NCBI GenBank assembly: GCA_035549875.1
Contig: DASZPV010000083.1
Location: forward strand, 1 to 24,719
Direction: 5' to 3'
Source of the DNA: JAKFWI01 sp035549875
Lineage (GTDB): Bacteria > Pseudomonadota > Alphaproteobacteria > Caulobacterales > Aquidulcibacteraceae
DNA: 24,719 bases
The position numbers and the translations under genes were made by a program. Positions within the stretch are counted from its first letter, which is position 1. Each line of letters opens with the position of its first letter. Shown here piece by piece: positions 15,721-23,279 of this stretch. The notes under the pieces are model-generated. The model ran no database searches and was not told the origin of the DNA. It was given only the letters and a program-made list of their open reading frames with translations.

Positions 15721-16970
15721 GCCGTTTGTTCCTTGCGGTCTTCGGAAGGCGCAGGCTCGGGCGCTGCGCCCTCTGTGATTTCATAGCCCGCCGCGCCGAG
15801 TAGCGGGCGCAGGCGTTCGTGCATCGGATGGGCGGGGTCGAGCATGATGACGGGCGCTGCGGCGGCGCTTTGCGGAATACGCAGGCGATAAAGCAGGCCC
15901 GCACCGCGCTGGGATTCGAGTTCGAGCCGCCCGCCGAGTCTTTCTATGCTGGCCTTCACCGCATCGAGTCCGATGCCGCAGCCTGCAAGCGGCGTCACCT
16001 GCCGCGCCGTGGTAAAGCCCGGCGCGAACATCAGCGCCAGCGTTTCCTCGTCGCTGAGGCGCACCGCCTGCGCCGCCCCGATCATGCCGTTCTCGACGCC
16101 GCGCTTGCGGATCGCCGCCAGATCGAGGCCGTCGCCATCGTCTGCGATGTCGATGCAGACGAAGTCGCCGTCGCGGCGCGCGGAAATCCGCACTGTGCCT
16201 GCTTCGGGCTTGCCGCGGGCGCGGCGCGTGGCCGGCGATTCGATCCCGTGCGCGACGGCGTTGCGCACCAGGTGCACCAGAATCGCGCGCATTTCAGTGG
16301 CGATCTGCGCCTCAAGGGCTATCGCGGCGCCGTCGATTTGCAGATCGACCTGCTTGCCGACCAGGGCGGCGCCCTGCTGCGCAAGACGGGGCAGGGCGCG
16401 GCAAATGTTTTCCATCGGCACGCGCCGCAGCACGCGCGTCTCCGCTTCGATGGCGGCAGATGTTTTGATGATCGCTTCAACGGGGGCGCGTTCTTCGCCC
16501 GCCACGCGGTCAAGGCCGGTTAGCGTTTCACGCGCAAGGCTGGCGTCGGCGATCAGCCCGTCCCACGCGCGATAGCGGCTTTGCGCGGGCTGATGGTCAG
16601 TGGCGTGCAAGGTGGATTGCGCGGCCGCGGCGAGTTCGCCGAGCAGGAGGTTATCGTCGCCGGCTGGTTCGCCTGCGTCTGCGCCGGCGATGATCCCCCG
16701 CATGCGCTCGGCGCAGCGCGCGAATGCGGCGCGGTCCGCTGCGGTGAAAACGCCGTGTTTGCGCGCTGAAAGCAGCATGCGCTCTGCGGCCTCGATCAGC
16801 GCCAGGAGGCGCGGCGCTTCCATGAAGCTGGCGGCGCCGCGAATGGCGTGCGCCTGGTGGATCGCCGCGTCGAGCGCACGCGGCTCTGCGGCAAGGCGCG
16901 CAAGCGCGGCCTCGGCGATGTCCAGGCGTTCGGCGGTATCGCTCAGAAATTCAGAAAACAGCTCGTCCAT
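15717..16970 (-). CDS. CheA-like histidine kinase lacking the P2 and CheW-like domains
   Basis: A 417-residue kinase. An N-terminal HPt domain (about 1-100) has H41 in 'AHAIRGAASF' as the phospho-acceptor. A linker and short dimerisation segment ('LRRVPMENICRALPRL', about 181-196) lead to a CheA-type ATPase domain: N box 'HLVRNAVAHGIES' (233-245), G1 'ADDGDGLD', F-box-like 'LMFAPGFTTA' (313-322) and G2 'GCGIGLDAVK' (330-339). Classical CheA is about 650 residues and ends in a CheW-like P5 domain; here that is absent. After 'YRLRIPQS' come some 30 residues, 'VIMLDPAHPMHERLRPLL' onward, that look like the beginning of a receiver domain, then an acidic tail. The ATG at 16970 starts right at the HPt; an ATG at 16994 adds eight residues and neither has a strong ribosome site. 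It lies 79 nt downstream of chpT. Confidence 0.88.
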   Translation of the reverse strand: MDELFSEFLSDTAERLDIAEAALARLAAEPRALDAAIHQAHAIRGAASFMEAPRLLALIEAAERMLLSARKHGVFTAADRAAFARCAERMRGIIAGADAGEPAGDDNLLLGELAAAAQSTLHATDHQPAQSRYRAWDGLIADASLARETLTGLDRVAGEERAPVEAIIKTSAAIEAETRVLRRVPMENICRALPRLAQQGAALVGKQVDLQIDGAAIALEAQIATEMRAILVHLVRNAVAHGIESPATRRARGKPEAGTVRISARRDGDFVCIDIADDGDGLDLAAIRKRGVENGMIGAAQAVRLSDEETLALMFAPGFTTARQVTPLAGCGIGLDAVKASIERLGGRLELESQRGAGLLYRLRIPQSAAAAPVIMLDPAHPMHERLRPLLGAAGYEITEGAAPEPAPSEDRKEQTA

Positions 16971-17049
16971 CGCCCATGCCCGGTCAGGGCGCATTGGCCC
17001 ATTGGCGATGGTTGACGCATTTGGTTAGCGGAGTCTGAAAAACGCTGCG

Positions 17050-17667
17050 TCAGGACGCGAAAAGCGGGCCTCTCAGCGCAAATTCTATGCGCTCCGGCGA
17101 CTCGCTGGGAACCAGTTCGACGCCGGCCTGGCGGGCGAGCAGTGCGGTGAGGAACGGCTGCGGATTGAGACCCTGATAGCCATCCTCGGAAAAATTGCCG
17201 GCCAGGCCCGCGGCGGTGTCGGCTTTTAGCTTCATCCGTTCGCCGACCGCGATCACGCGCAATTCGCCATCTTCAAGCGCCAGCGTGACTGTGCCGCCCT
17301 TTGGCAGGCAGTCGTTGGCGATCATCAGCACGTTGAGCACAACGCGGATCACTGCGCGGGGCAGGTGCAGGTCGGGCGCCTGCCAGTCGAGCTTGGCCTT
17401 GAACGTCGCGAACACGCTTTGCGCTGCGGCGCAGCCGGATGAAAGCGGCGCCTCGCCTTCGCCGCCAAGGGCGCCGCCGAGGGCGTGGCGATAAAAGTCG
17501 AGCTTGGCGTGGGCTTTCACCACGCCGTTTTCCAGCAGCGACAAGGCTTCGGCATCGCTGGGCTGCTGCTTCAGCAGTTCCAGGCCATGCATCATCGCGG
17601 TCATGGGCCCCATGAAATCGTGGCATAGCTTGGACGCCACGAGTTCAGTCAGGCGCGCTTGCTCCAT
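17050..17667 (-). CDS. chpT: ChpT-like histidine phosphotransferase
   Basis: A 205-residue protein. A short DHp-like helical hairpin carries H16 in 'ASKLCHDFMGPM', matching the ChpT pattern in which the CHD histidine receives and passes on phosphate. 'HGLELLKQQ' follows in helix 1. The C-terminal half has the shape of a degenerate ATPase-like domain ('VIRVVLNVLMIANDCLP', 'GGTVTLALEDGELRVIAVG') without nucleotide-binding G boxes. In Caulobacter ChpT relays phosphate from the CckA kinase to CtrA and CpdR, controlling the cell cycle. The ATG at 17667 is chosen for its GGAGAG site 7 nt upstream; a TTG at 17691 is the only longer option. It stands at the head of the CheA-CheY-CheR set and 66 nt downstream of ydbL. 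CckA and CtrA are not in this window. Confidence 0.88.
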   Translation of the reverse strand: MEQARLTELVASKLCHDFMGPMTAMMHGLELLKQQPSDAEALSLLENGVVKAHAKLDFYRHALGGALGGEGEAPLSSGCAAAQSVFATFKAKLDWQAPDLHLPRAVIRVVLNVLMIANDCLPKGGTVTLALEDGELRVIAVGERMKLKADTAAGLAGNFSEDGYQGLNPQPFLTALLARQAGVELVPSESPERIEFALRGPLFAS

Positions 17668-17733
17668 CCGGACTCTCCACCCCAGAACCAAGCATCCTAT
17701 GGCGATTCGGCGCGGCGCGGCTGTGGATAATTG

Positions 17734-18105
17734 CTATTTCGGACAGCGGGCGGGAAGGGCGACGCCGCCGCTGTTCCTTTGCCAGGCGCCGGATTCGTCC
17801 TTGTAGAACTGGCCGGACTGAACCTTGGTCGAAAGCAGCATGCAGGCTGTCGATTCGGCGACATCCTGGACGGAAACGCCGCGTTTACCGGCGAGGTCGG
17901 TATAGAACGCCCGGCGCTGGATGTTCACCTGATCGACGCGCGCTTTCACGTCCGCGGCGCCAGAGACGACGCCCATATAGCCATCGGTCTGCTCCCCGGC
18001 CTGGCCGCTGGCGCGGAGCGAGCCGGCGAGGTCGTCCTGCGCGAGGGCAGGCGAGGCCATCGCGGCGACGAGCAACAGAGCGGCAAATCCGGTACGGATC
18101 GACAT
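17734..18105 (-). CDS. ydbL: YdbL-like periplasmic protein (DUF1318)
   Basis: A 123-residue protein with a clean Sec signal (MSIRTGFAALLLVAAMASPALA). The mature part has 'GYMGVVSGAADVKARVDQVN', 'RRAFYTDLAGKRGVSVQDVA' and two cysteines, one in 'STACMLL' and one near the C-terminus ('ARCPK'); this is the YdbL/DUF1318 pattern. In E. coli YdbL works with the inter-membrane bridge protein YdbH and the lipoprotein YnbE. All three genes are here in the same order. The ATG at 18105 has AAGGTGAG upstream; an ATG at 18123 in frame is possible but has a weaker site. It is 20 nt downstream of ynbE. Confidence 0.88.
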   Translation of the reverse strand: MSIRTGFAALLLVAAMASPALAQDDLAGSLRASGQAGEQTDGYMGVVSGAADVKARVDQVNIQRRAFYTDLAGKRGVSVQDVAESTACMLLSTKVQSGQFYKDESGAWQRNSGGVALPARCPK

Positions 18106-18125
18106 GGGCGTTCTCACCTTCATCT

Positions 18126-18308
18126 TCAGAACACGCCAGGATTGGACTTCACCAGATCCTGCACGTCTTTTTCGAGCCTCACGGTCACTTCCTGCTTGAT
18201 GTTGACGTTCAGATTGATCTCGATCGGCTTGTCGGGTGCGCGCACCTGCACGCACGCGGCCAGAACCGCGAGACTTCCCGCCGCCATCATCAAACGCGTC
18301 GGCGCCAT
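18126..18308 (-). CDS. ynbE: YnbE-like outer-membrane lipoprotein
   Basis: A 60-residue lipoprotein. The lipobox 'LAVLAAC' places the lipidated cysteine at C19. The short mature part, 'IEINLNVNIKQEVTVRL' then a charged helix ending 'SNPGVF', is characteristic of YnbE. The ATG at 18308 has a near-perfect AGGAGGAG site about 6 nt upstream, so longer readings of this frame are rejected. In E. coli YnbE multimerises as beta-strands and extends the YdbH bridge to the outer membrane, with YdbL controlling it. Its position between ydbH and ydbL supports the same role. Confidence 0.9.
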   Translation of the reverse strand: MAPTRLMMAAGSLAVLAACVQVRAPDKPIEINLNVNIKQEVTVRLEKDVQDLVKSNPGVF

Positions 18309-18401
18309 GAGCGCTCCTCCTGCACGGGTCATTTCCCTGCATGCCGGCGGAGCAGGCCCAGGGTCAATGAAAACCAAGCATCCGCCAGGATGACGCCGGC
18401 C

Positions 18402-18423
18402 CGCTGAACCGGCGCTGAACCGG
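18402..18423. repeat. 11-bp tandem duplication between ydbH and ynbE
   Basis: CGCTGAACCGG occurs twice head to tail at 18402-18412 and 18413-18423. It lies just after the ydbH stop in the 127-nt spacer before ynbE, which holds no other evident signal. It is probably a replication-slippage duplication. Confidence 0.8.
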
Positions 18424-18435
18424 TTTGGGATTGAT

Positions 18436-21400
18436 TTACGGCGCTTTTTGCGGCGCGGCGGTTGTTGCGGCGGGGTTGAGGAGGCCGCGCGCATCCGTGA
18501 CGCTGGCTGCGGTTCGTGACAGCGCCATGAACGGGGCGCGGACCTTGACGTTGAACTTGAACGGAATGCCGACCAGTTTCACGGGCGCAGGGCCGGCGCT
18601 CTGGCTGACCGGCTCGCGGTTTACGCCGGAGAAGGCGATGGAGGTGACGATCTCATCGTCGAGATCGCCGCTGAGTTCGAGGGTCAGATTGTCATAGCGG
18701 AACGAACGCAGTGCATCGAACGCGAGTTGCGCTGCGCCGGTCTGCTGAAAATCGGAATTGTACTGGATGGTGCCGCCGCCCGGCGCGGCTTGCAGCTTGC
18801 CGTTTTCAATCCGGCCCTTGCCGCCTTCAAATACCAGCGGGAAGCGGCCTTCGACCTTTCCGGTGGCGGCAAGGTCCTTGACGTTGAGCTGCTTGATCAG
18901 CTCGTTCACGTCGATATCGGCCAGGTCGAGCGTCAGGCGGGTTTGTTTGCTGTTGAAATCAAAGGTCGTCGGCAGCACCGAAAGGCGCCCGCCGGCAAAC
19001 GGCCAGGCAGCCGATTCAAGCGCGATGTTGAGGTCCGGTTTCATCTGAAAACGGATCACGCCGTCCTTGACGGTAATGCCGGGATTGATCTGCGCGACGG
19101 TAACGTGCTGGCCCGGCGGCGTGGTCAGCTTCGCGAAGTCGTCGAACACGACCAGGCCGCTCACGCCCTTGACCGGGCCCAGCGCGGCGGTCGCCATGTT
19201 CAGGTTCTTCAACTCGAAGCGCGCGTCGGTGCGAAAATCGGCGCCGCTCCAGTGCGCGCCGATATCGGCATCGACCGGACCCTCGACATTGGCGACCACG
19301 CCGAGCACGGTTTCGCTGATCTGGTAGGGCTGCAGTACGGGTGAGAACGTCAGCGCCCGCGCCGCCGCGGCGCCGTCGCCTTTGCCGGAGGCCAGATCGT
19401 GCGTCAGCGTGAACTGGCCCAGCGCGGCGTCTGGTTTTTCCAGGCGGATCGCGCCTTGCGCGCTGGCGCTGCCGTGCTCCAGCTTTGCTTCGACAGCGCG
19501 CAGCGTCATCGGCTGAACCAGTTTATGCTCATGCGGATCGAATACCCGGCCTGCGCCGTTGGCGATGCGCAACACCGCCTCATCGCCCTTTGGTTCGATG
19601 ATCAGATCGCCGTTGAACGATTCCACGCGCGCCGGCGCCGTATTGTCCTCGATCCATACATCGCGCAGCGCGCCGTTCACGCGCCAGCCCTTGGTAGTGG
19701 TCAACAAGTTCGCGGTCACGGCCTTGCCGCGCAGGTTCACGCGGCGCGTCTGATCCCAGTCGATCGCGAGGGCGGGGGCCTGCACGATCGTATCGAGGCG
19801 CATACCGGCAGCGCCGCCGCCGAGGCGCGAGTCGATGCGTGCGATTGAGAGGCGCGCGGGCCGCACCGGCGCCCCGTCCATACGGCCCGAAAGCGTCGTG
19901 CGGCCGATGTAGAAGCCGCCGGAATAATTTCCCGCCTTGTCGGCCGCCGCGAACACGCCGCCTTCGGCGGGGCAGACCAGCAGAGCCGCCTTGTCGAACA
20001 CCAGGCCCGCCGCTTCGATGCGCGCGGTGCGGATGTCCTGGCACACGCCTCCGGCGGGTCCAGCGCGGAAACCTCCGCCCCACCGCGCGGCGAGATTGAG
20101 CGGCGTATGCGCATCGACGAGACGCACGCCGGCTATCGGCCCGGTCAGGGTCACATCGCCCGTCAGCCGCGCCTCGCCGGCGCCGTTCGTGTTCTTGATG
20201 TCGAACTCCAGCGGCGCGGTTTGCAGCGCCGAATCGCCCGCCCGCCACGCCGCGATCTGCGCCTGGCCTTGAAGAACGAAATCGTTCTTGTCGAAGCGCA
20301 GGCGCGCGATGCTTAGTTTGGCTTGCGGCAATCCGTTGCCGGCAATGTCGATTGCGGCGCCGCCGTCGAAGGCGCCGTTGGGCAGCACAAAACCGAACGA
20401 AGGGCCTGCGCCGCTGAGCGGGGCGATGGTAAACCGCGCGCCGCTGGCGGCGTTTACGGCGGCAGGGCCGGACGCGGAAAGCCGGCCCTGACCGTTGGTC
20501 CAGGCGAACGAAAGCGGCGCGCGTAGTGAAAAGCGTGAAAGCGCGCGGTCGAGCGCGGTTTTTGCGACGGCGATCAGCGGCGCCAGCGGCGTGCCGCCAA
20601 GGCCGGGCGCGGCGCCGGTGATCGCGCGGCGCGTGCGCTGATCGATTGACGCCTGCTGCGCGGCAAGCTCGCCCTGCGCGGTGAAGGACCACGGCGACCG
20701 GGAAAAATCGCCGGAGAACGGGCCGTCGAGCTTGGCGCCGGGCGCGGCGAAACCAAATGCGCCGCCACGCCCAAGCTTTGCGATATAATCGCCGCTGATC
20801 CGCGCATTGTCGCCGTGCAGCGTAGCGTCCGCGCTGATCGCGCCGGCGTCTATTGTCGCGCCTTTCGCTGCATCGAGCTTCGCGCGGAAGCTGGCGCTCC
20901 AGCCTTGCGGCGTAAAACCGGCGCCGATCATTCCGGCGTCAAGCTGCGTCTCGGCGCTGGCGCCGCGCAGAACCGTTCCCGCAATCTGCGCTTCGCCGAA
21001 AGTGGCGCGGGCTTGCGCGCGCGCATCATTGAGCGCGACCGGCGCGGCGATCGAGACGTTGAGGGCGGCGTTGGAGAGTGCGCCGGTCTCGCCGCTGCGC
21101 CGCCAGGCGATGGTTTCGGCCGCGCCGGTGAGTGATGCGGCGATCCGCTCGTCAGCGGTACGAAACGCAAAGTGGGCGTCCAGCGCCTTGGCGGCGCCGG
21201 CGGGGCCTTGAGTGTCGCGCGGGGCGATGTCGATCCGGCCGGTGAAATCCTTGCGCAGCGCGCCTTGCGCTTCGGCGGTTGCCGTAAAGGCGCCGAGCGG
21301 GGTTTCAATCACTGCCGCCGTGTTGTGCACGGTGAGCGAAAGGTCCGGGATGGAAGCGGGCTGGGCCGGGCCCGCGCCGCCTTTGAGGTAGCGGTCGAGC

Positions 21401-21789
21401 ACGCCGGCCGAGAAGCCCTTTTCGTCAATCCGTACTTTGAGGCGGGCCTCGTCGAGGCGCACCGCGGCGAGGCGAAAGCCGGGCGACCAGCCAAAATCCA
21501 GGGCGAGCGATCTCGCCGCAAGATCGGGGGCGACCGCGGGCCCGACGCGGATGTCTTCCAGCGCCATGCCGCCGAAATCGAGCCGGGTGAGGGTGAGCGC
21601 CGCCGGTGCGCCCGGAGCGCTAAGCTGCTGTTTCAGAATGAACGCGCCGAGGGGCAGGCGCATGACCCATATGACCCCCAGGACGACGGCTATGCCCGCG
21701 CCCGCGATCGCGGCGCCGCGCAGGGAAATACGCCTCGGAGGCGAAGCATCGCCCGTTGTGTCGTCTTGGCTCTTAGACAGCCCGTTCAT
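18436..21789 (-). CDS. ydbH: YdbH-family AsmA-like inter-membrane bridge protein
   Basis: A protein of about 1117 residues anchored by one N-terminal membrane helix ('GAAIAGAGIAVVLGVIWVM', roughly residues 25-45) after a short cytoplasmic Arg/Ser segment. The long periplasmic region is low in cysteine and rich in alternating beta-strand patterns, as in AsmA-clan proteins that form a hydrophobic groove from inner to outer membrane. The C-terminal part ('DIDVNELIKQLNVKDLAATG', 'VEGRFPLVFEGGKGRIENGK', 'GGGTIQYNSD') matches the conserved YdbH C-terminal domain. E. coli YdbH is about 880 residues and is redundant with YhdP and TamB in moving phospholipids to the outer membrane. This one is notably longer. 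The start at 21789 is preferred (GGAA 7 nt upstream); an ATG at 21801 adds four residues. It heads the ydbH-ynbE-ydbL operon. Confidence 0.88.
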   Translation of the reverse strand: MNGLSKSQDDTTGDASPPRRISLRGAAIAGAGIAVVLGVIWVMRLPLGAFILKQQLSAPGAPAALTLTRLDFGGMALEDIRVGPAVAPDLAARSLALDFGWSPGFRLAAVRLDEARLKVRIDEKGFSAGVLDRYLKGGAGPAQPASIPDLSLTVHNTAAVIETPLGAFTATAEAQGALRKDFTGRIDIAPRDTQGPAGAAKALDAHFAFRTADERIAASLTGAAETIAWRRSGETGALSNAALNVSIAAPVALNDARAQARATFGEAQIAGTVLRGASAETQLDAGMIGAGFTPQGWSASFRAKLDAAKGATIDAGAISADATLHGDNARISGDYIAKLGRGGAFGFAAPGAKLDGPFSGDFSRSPWSFTAQGELAAQQASIDQRTRRAITGAAPGLGGTPLAPLIAVAKTALDRALSRFSLRAPLSFAWTNGQGRLSASGPAAVNAASGARFTIAPLSGAGPSFGFVLPNGAFDGGAAIDIAGNGLPQAKLSIARLRFDKNDFVLQGQAQIAAWRAGDSALQTAPLEFDIKNTNGAGEARLTGDVTLTGPIAGVRLVDAHTPLNLAARWGGGFRAGPAGGVCQDIRTARIEAAGLVFDKAALLVCPAEGGVFAAADKAGNYSGGFYIGRTTLSGRMDGAPVRPARLSIARIDSRLGGGAAGMRLDTIVQAPALAIDWDQTRRVNLRGKAVTANLLTTTKGWRVNGALRDVWIEDNTAPARVESFNGDLIIEPKGDEAVLRIANGAGRVFDPHEHKLVQPMTLRAVEAKLEHGSASAQGAIRLEKPDAALGQFTLTHDLASGKGDGAAAARALTFSPVLQPYQISETVLGVVANVEGPVDADIGAHWSGADFRTDARFELKNLNMATAALGPVKGVSGLVVFDDFAKLTTPPGQHVTVAQINPGITVKDGVIRFQMKPDLNIALESAAWPFAGGRLSVLPTTFDFNSKQTRLTLDLADIDVNELIKQLNVKDLAATGKVEGRFPLVFEGGKGRIENGKLQAAPGGGTIQYNSDFQQTGAAQLAFDALRSFRYDNLTLELSGDLDDEIVTSIAFSGVNREPVSQSAGPAPVKLVGIPFKFNVKVRAPFMALSRTAASVTDARGLLNPAATTAAPQKAP

Positions 21790-21872
21790 AAGGCATTCCA
21801 TAACGCAGAAGCTGGGCGCGCGGGCCCAAAGTTTGCAGGGAAGTCCATTGTGCGCCTAAGGCGTAAACGTGG

Positions 21873-21880
21873 TTAACCAT
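21873..21880 (+). promoter_or_regulatory. CtrA-like half-site (TTAACCAT)
   Basis: TTAACCAT, part of the palindrome GGTTAACC (21871-21878), lies in the 131-nt divergent gap between ydbH and the M23 peptidase gene. The full CtrA box is TTAA-N7-TTAA; no proper second half is present on either strand, so this is at best a half-site. Confidence 0.25.
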
Positions 21881-21884
21881 AAAA

Positions 21885-21900
21885 CCGCCCGGCAGGGCGG
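21885..21900 (+). other. Short GC stem-loop before the M23 peptidase gene
   Basis: CCGCCC-GGCA-GGGCGG is a perfect 6-bp hairpin 20 nt before the M23 start codon. It could lie in the 5' untranslated region and reduce ribosome access; the Shine-Dalgarno there (GCAGG) is weak. Confidence 0.4.
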
Positions 21901-21920
21901 GCGGGCTGCAAGACGCAGGC

Positions 21921-23279
21921 ATGAACATACGTCTCGATCTTCTTGCGCCTTATCTTTCATGGCGCTGGCTTGCCGGACTGGGCGCCGCGATCGCCGTGGC
22001 GGTCGTCGGGTTTGTCGTGTTGAGTGGCGGGCTGCTCGAACACAAGGACGGCACGGCTGCGCTGGTCGAAGCTTCGCGCCTGGCCGAACACGAAGCGTTC
22101 ACCGCGGCGCTGGTCAACCGGCAGGAAGAATCGCTCAATGTAGCGCGCGGCGAATCGCTGGCGCTTGTGCTCTCTCGCGCGAACGTGTCGTGGGATGATA
22201 TCGACAGTGCGATAACCGCGGTTTCCGGCGTGTATAACGCCCGTGCGATCCGGCCGGGTCAGACCGTCGATATCTATTACAAGCCCAGCGGCGACAAGAC
22301 ACAACTGCTGGGCCTGGCGTTCCGCGCCGATCCCGGCGCGGCGGTAACCGTGGCCCGCGCGCCGGACGGCAGCTTCTGGGCGCGCGAGATCGTTACGCCA
22401 TGGTCGATGCAAACTGCGCATGTGCAGACTACGATCAATGGATCGATCTACCAAAGCGCGCTGCTCGCGGGGGCGACGGAAAAGGAGGTCGCGGTGATTT
22501 CCAACGTGTTCGCCTATGACGTCGATTTTCAGCGCGACGTTTTTCCCGGCGACAAGTTCGAGATGCTGTTCGACCGCTATTTCGATGAAGACGGCCGCAC
22601 GATCCGCACCGGCAATGTGTATTACCTCGCCCTCGGCACGCGGCGCGGCGTCAAGGAGTATTACTACTTTCAGGGGCCGGGCGACCGCGAAGGCGCGTGG
22701 TATGATTCCAACGGCCGCTCGGCGCGCAAATTCCTGATGAAGACGCCGGTCGATGGGGCGCGGCTTTCTTCGACCTACGGCATGCGTCTGCATCCAATCC
22801 TCGGCTATTCGCGCATGCACCGCGGCGTGGATTTCGCCGCCGGCACCGGCACGCCGATCAAGGCGGCGGGCGATGGCGTGATTGAGCGCGCCAGCGCGTT
22901 CGGCACCTATGGCAATTACATTCGCATCAGCCACGCGGACCGTTATGAGACCGCCTACGGCCACCTTTCGCGCTTCGCGGCAGGGATAAGGCCCGGCGCG
23001 TCCGTGCGGCAGGGGCAGGTCATTGGCTATGTCGGCGCCACGGGCGCTGCGACCGGTCCGCACCTGCACTATGAAGTGCTGCTAAAGAACGCGCAGATCA
23101 ATCCGATGAGCCTGAACCTCGCCACCGGGCGTAATCTCGACAGCGCAGACCTGGCTCTGTTCGGCAAGGAGCGCGCGCGGATCGATGCGCTGCGCGCCAA
23201 GGGAACGAGCGCGCCGTCGCTGATCGCCACGGCGGGCGCCAGCCAGATCAATCCGGATCTGCGCGGCGGGCTGGAATAA
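21921..23279 (+). CDS. Membrane-anchored M23 family peptidoglycan endopeptidase
   Basis: A 452-residue protein. One N-terminal membrane helix ('WLAGLGAAIAVAVVGFVVLSG', about 15-37) anchors it to the inner membrane. A LysM/OapA-like domain follows ('ARGESLALVLSRANVSWDDI', 'VYNARAIRPGQTVDIYY', about 70-125). The LytM/M23 zinc peptidase domain is at about 280-400, with the first zinc ligands H300 and D304 in 'HRGVDFAAG', 'AYGHLSRF' in between, and H381-L-H383 in 'GPHLHYEVL'. All zinc-site residues are present, so it is probably active, unlike EnvC-type regulators. It resembles MepM/YebA enzymes that cut cross-links during cell-wall growth. The start at 21921 has only a weak AGG site. Its last 32 nt overlap the end of the convergent membrane-protein gene. 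Confidence 0.93.
   Translation: MNIRLDLLAPYLSWRWLAGLGAAIAVAVVGFVVLSGGLLEHKDGTAALVEASRLAEHEAFTAALVNRQEESLNVARGESLALVLSRANVSWDDIDSAITAVSGVYNARAIRPGQTVDIYYKPSGDKTQLLGLAFRADPGAAVTVARAPDGSFWAREIVTPWSMQTAHVQTTINGSIYQSALLAGATEKEVAVISNVFAYDVDFQRDVFPGDKFEMLFDRYFDEDGRTIRTGNVYYLALGTRRGVKEYYYFQGPGDREGAWYDSNGRSARKFLMKTPVDGARLSSTYGMRLHPILGYSRMHRGVDFAAGTGTPIKAAGDGVIERASAFGTYGNYIRISHADRYETAYGHLSRFAAGIRPGASVRQGQVIGYVGATGAATGPHLHYEVLLKNAQINPMSLNLATGRNLDSADLALFGKERARIDALRAKGTSAPSLIATAGASQINPDLRGGLE

Noticed and set aside
18309..18494. N-terminal extension of the ynbE frame
   Set aside because: The near-perfect Shine-Dalgarno and lipobox fix the start at 18308; upstream residues are Arg/Pro-rich and overlap the ydbH end.
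19580..20692. Minus-strand open frame of 370 codons
   Set aside because: Out-of-frame reading of ydbH, very Arg-rich with no domain pattern.
21957..23069. Minus-strand open frame of 370 codons
   Set aside because: Antisense to the M23 peptidase, which has full catalytic motifs.
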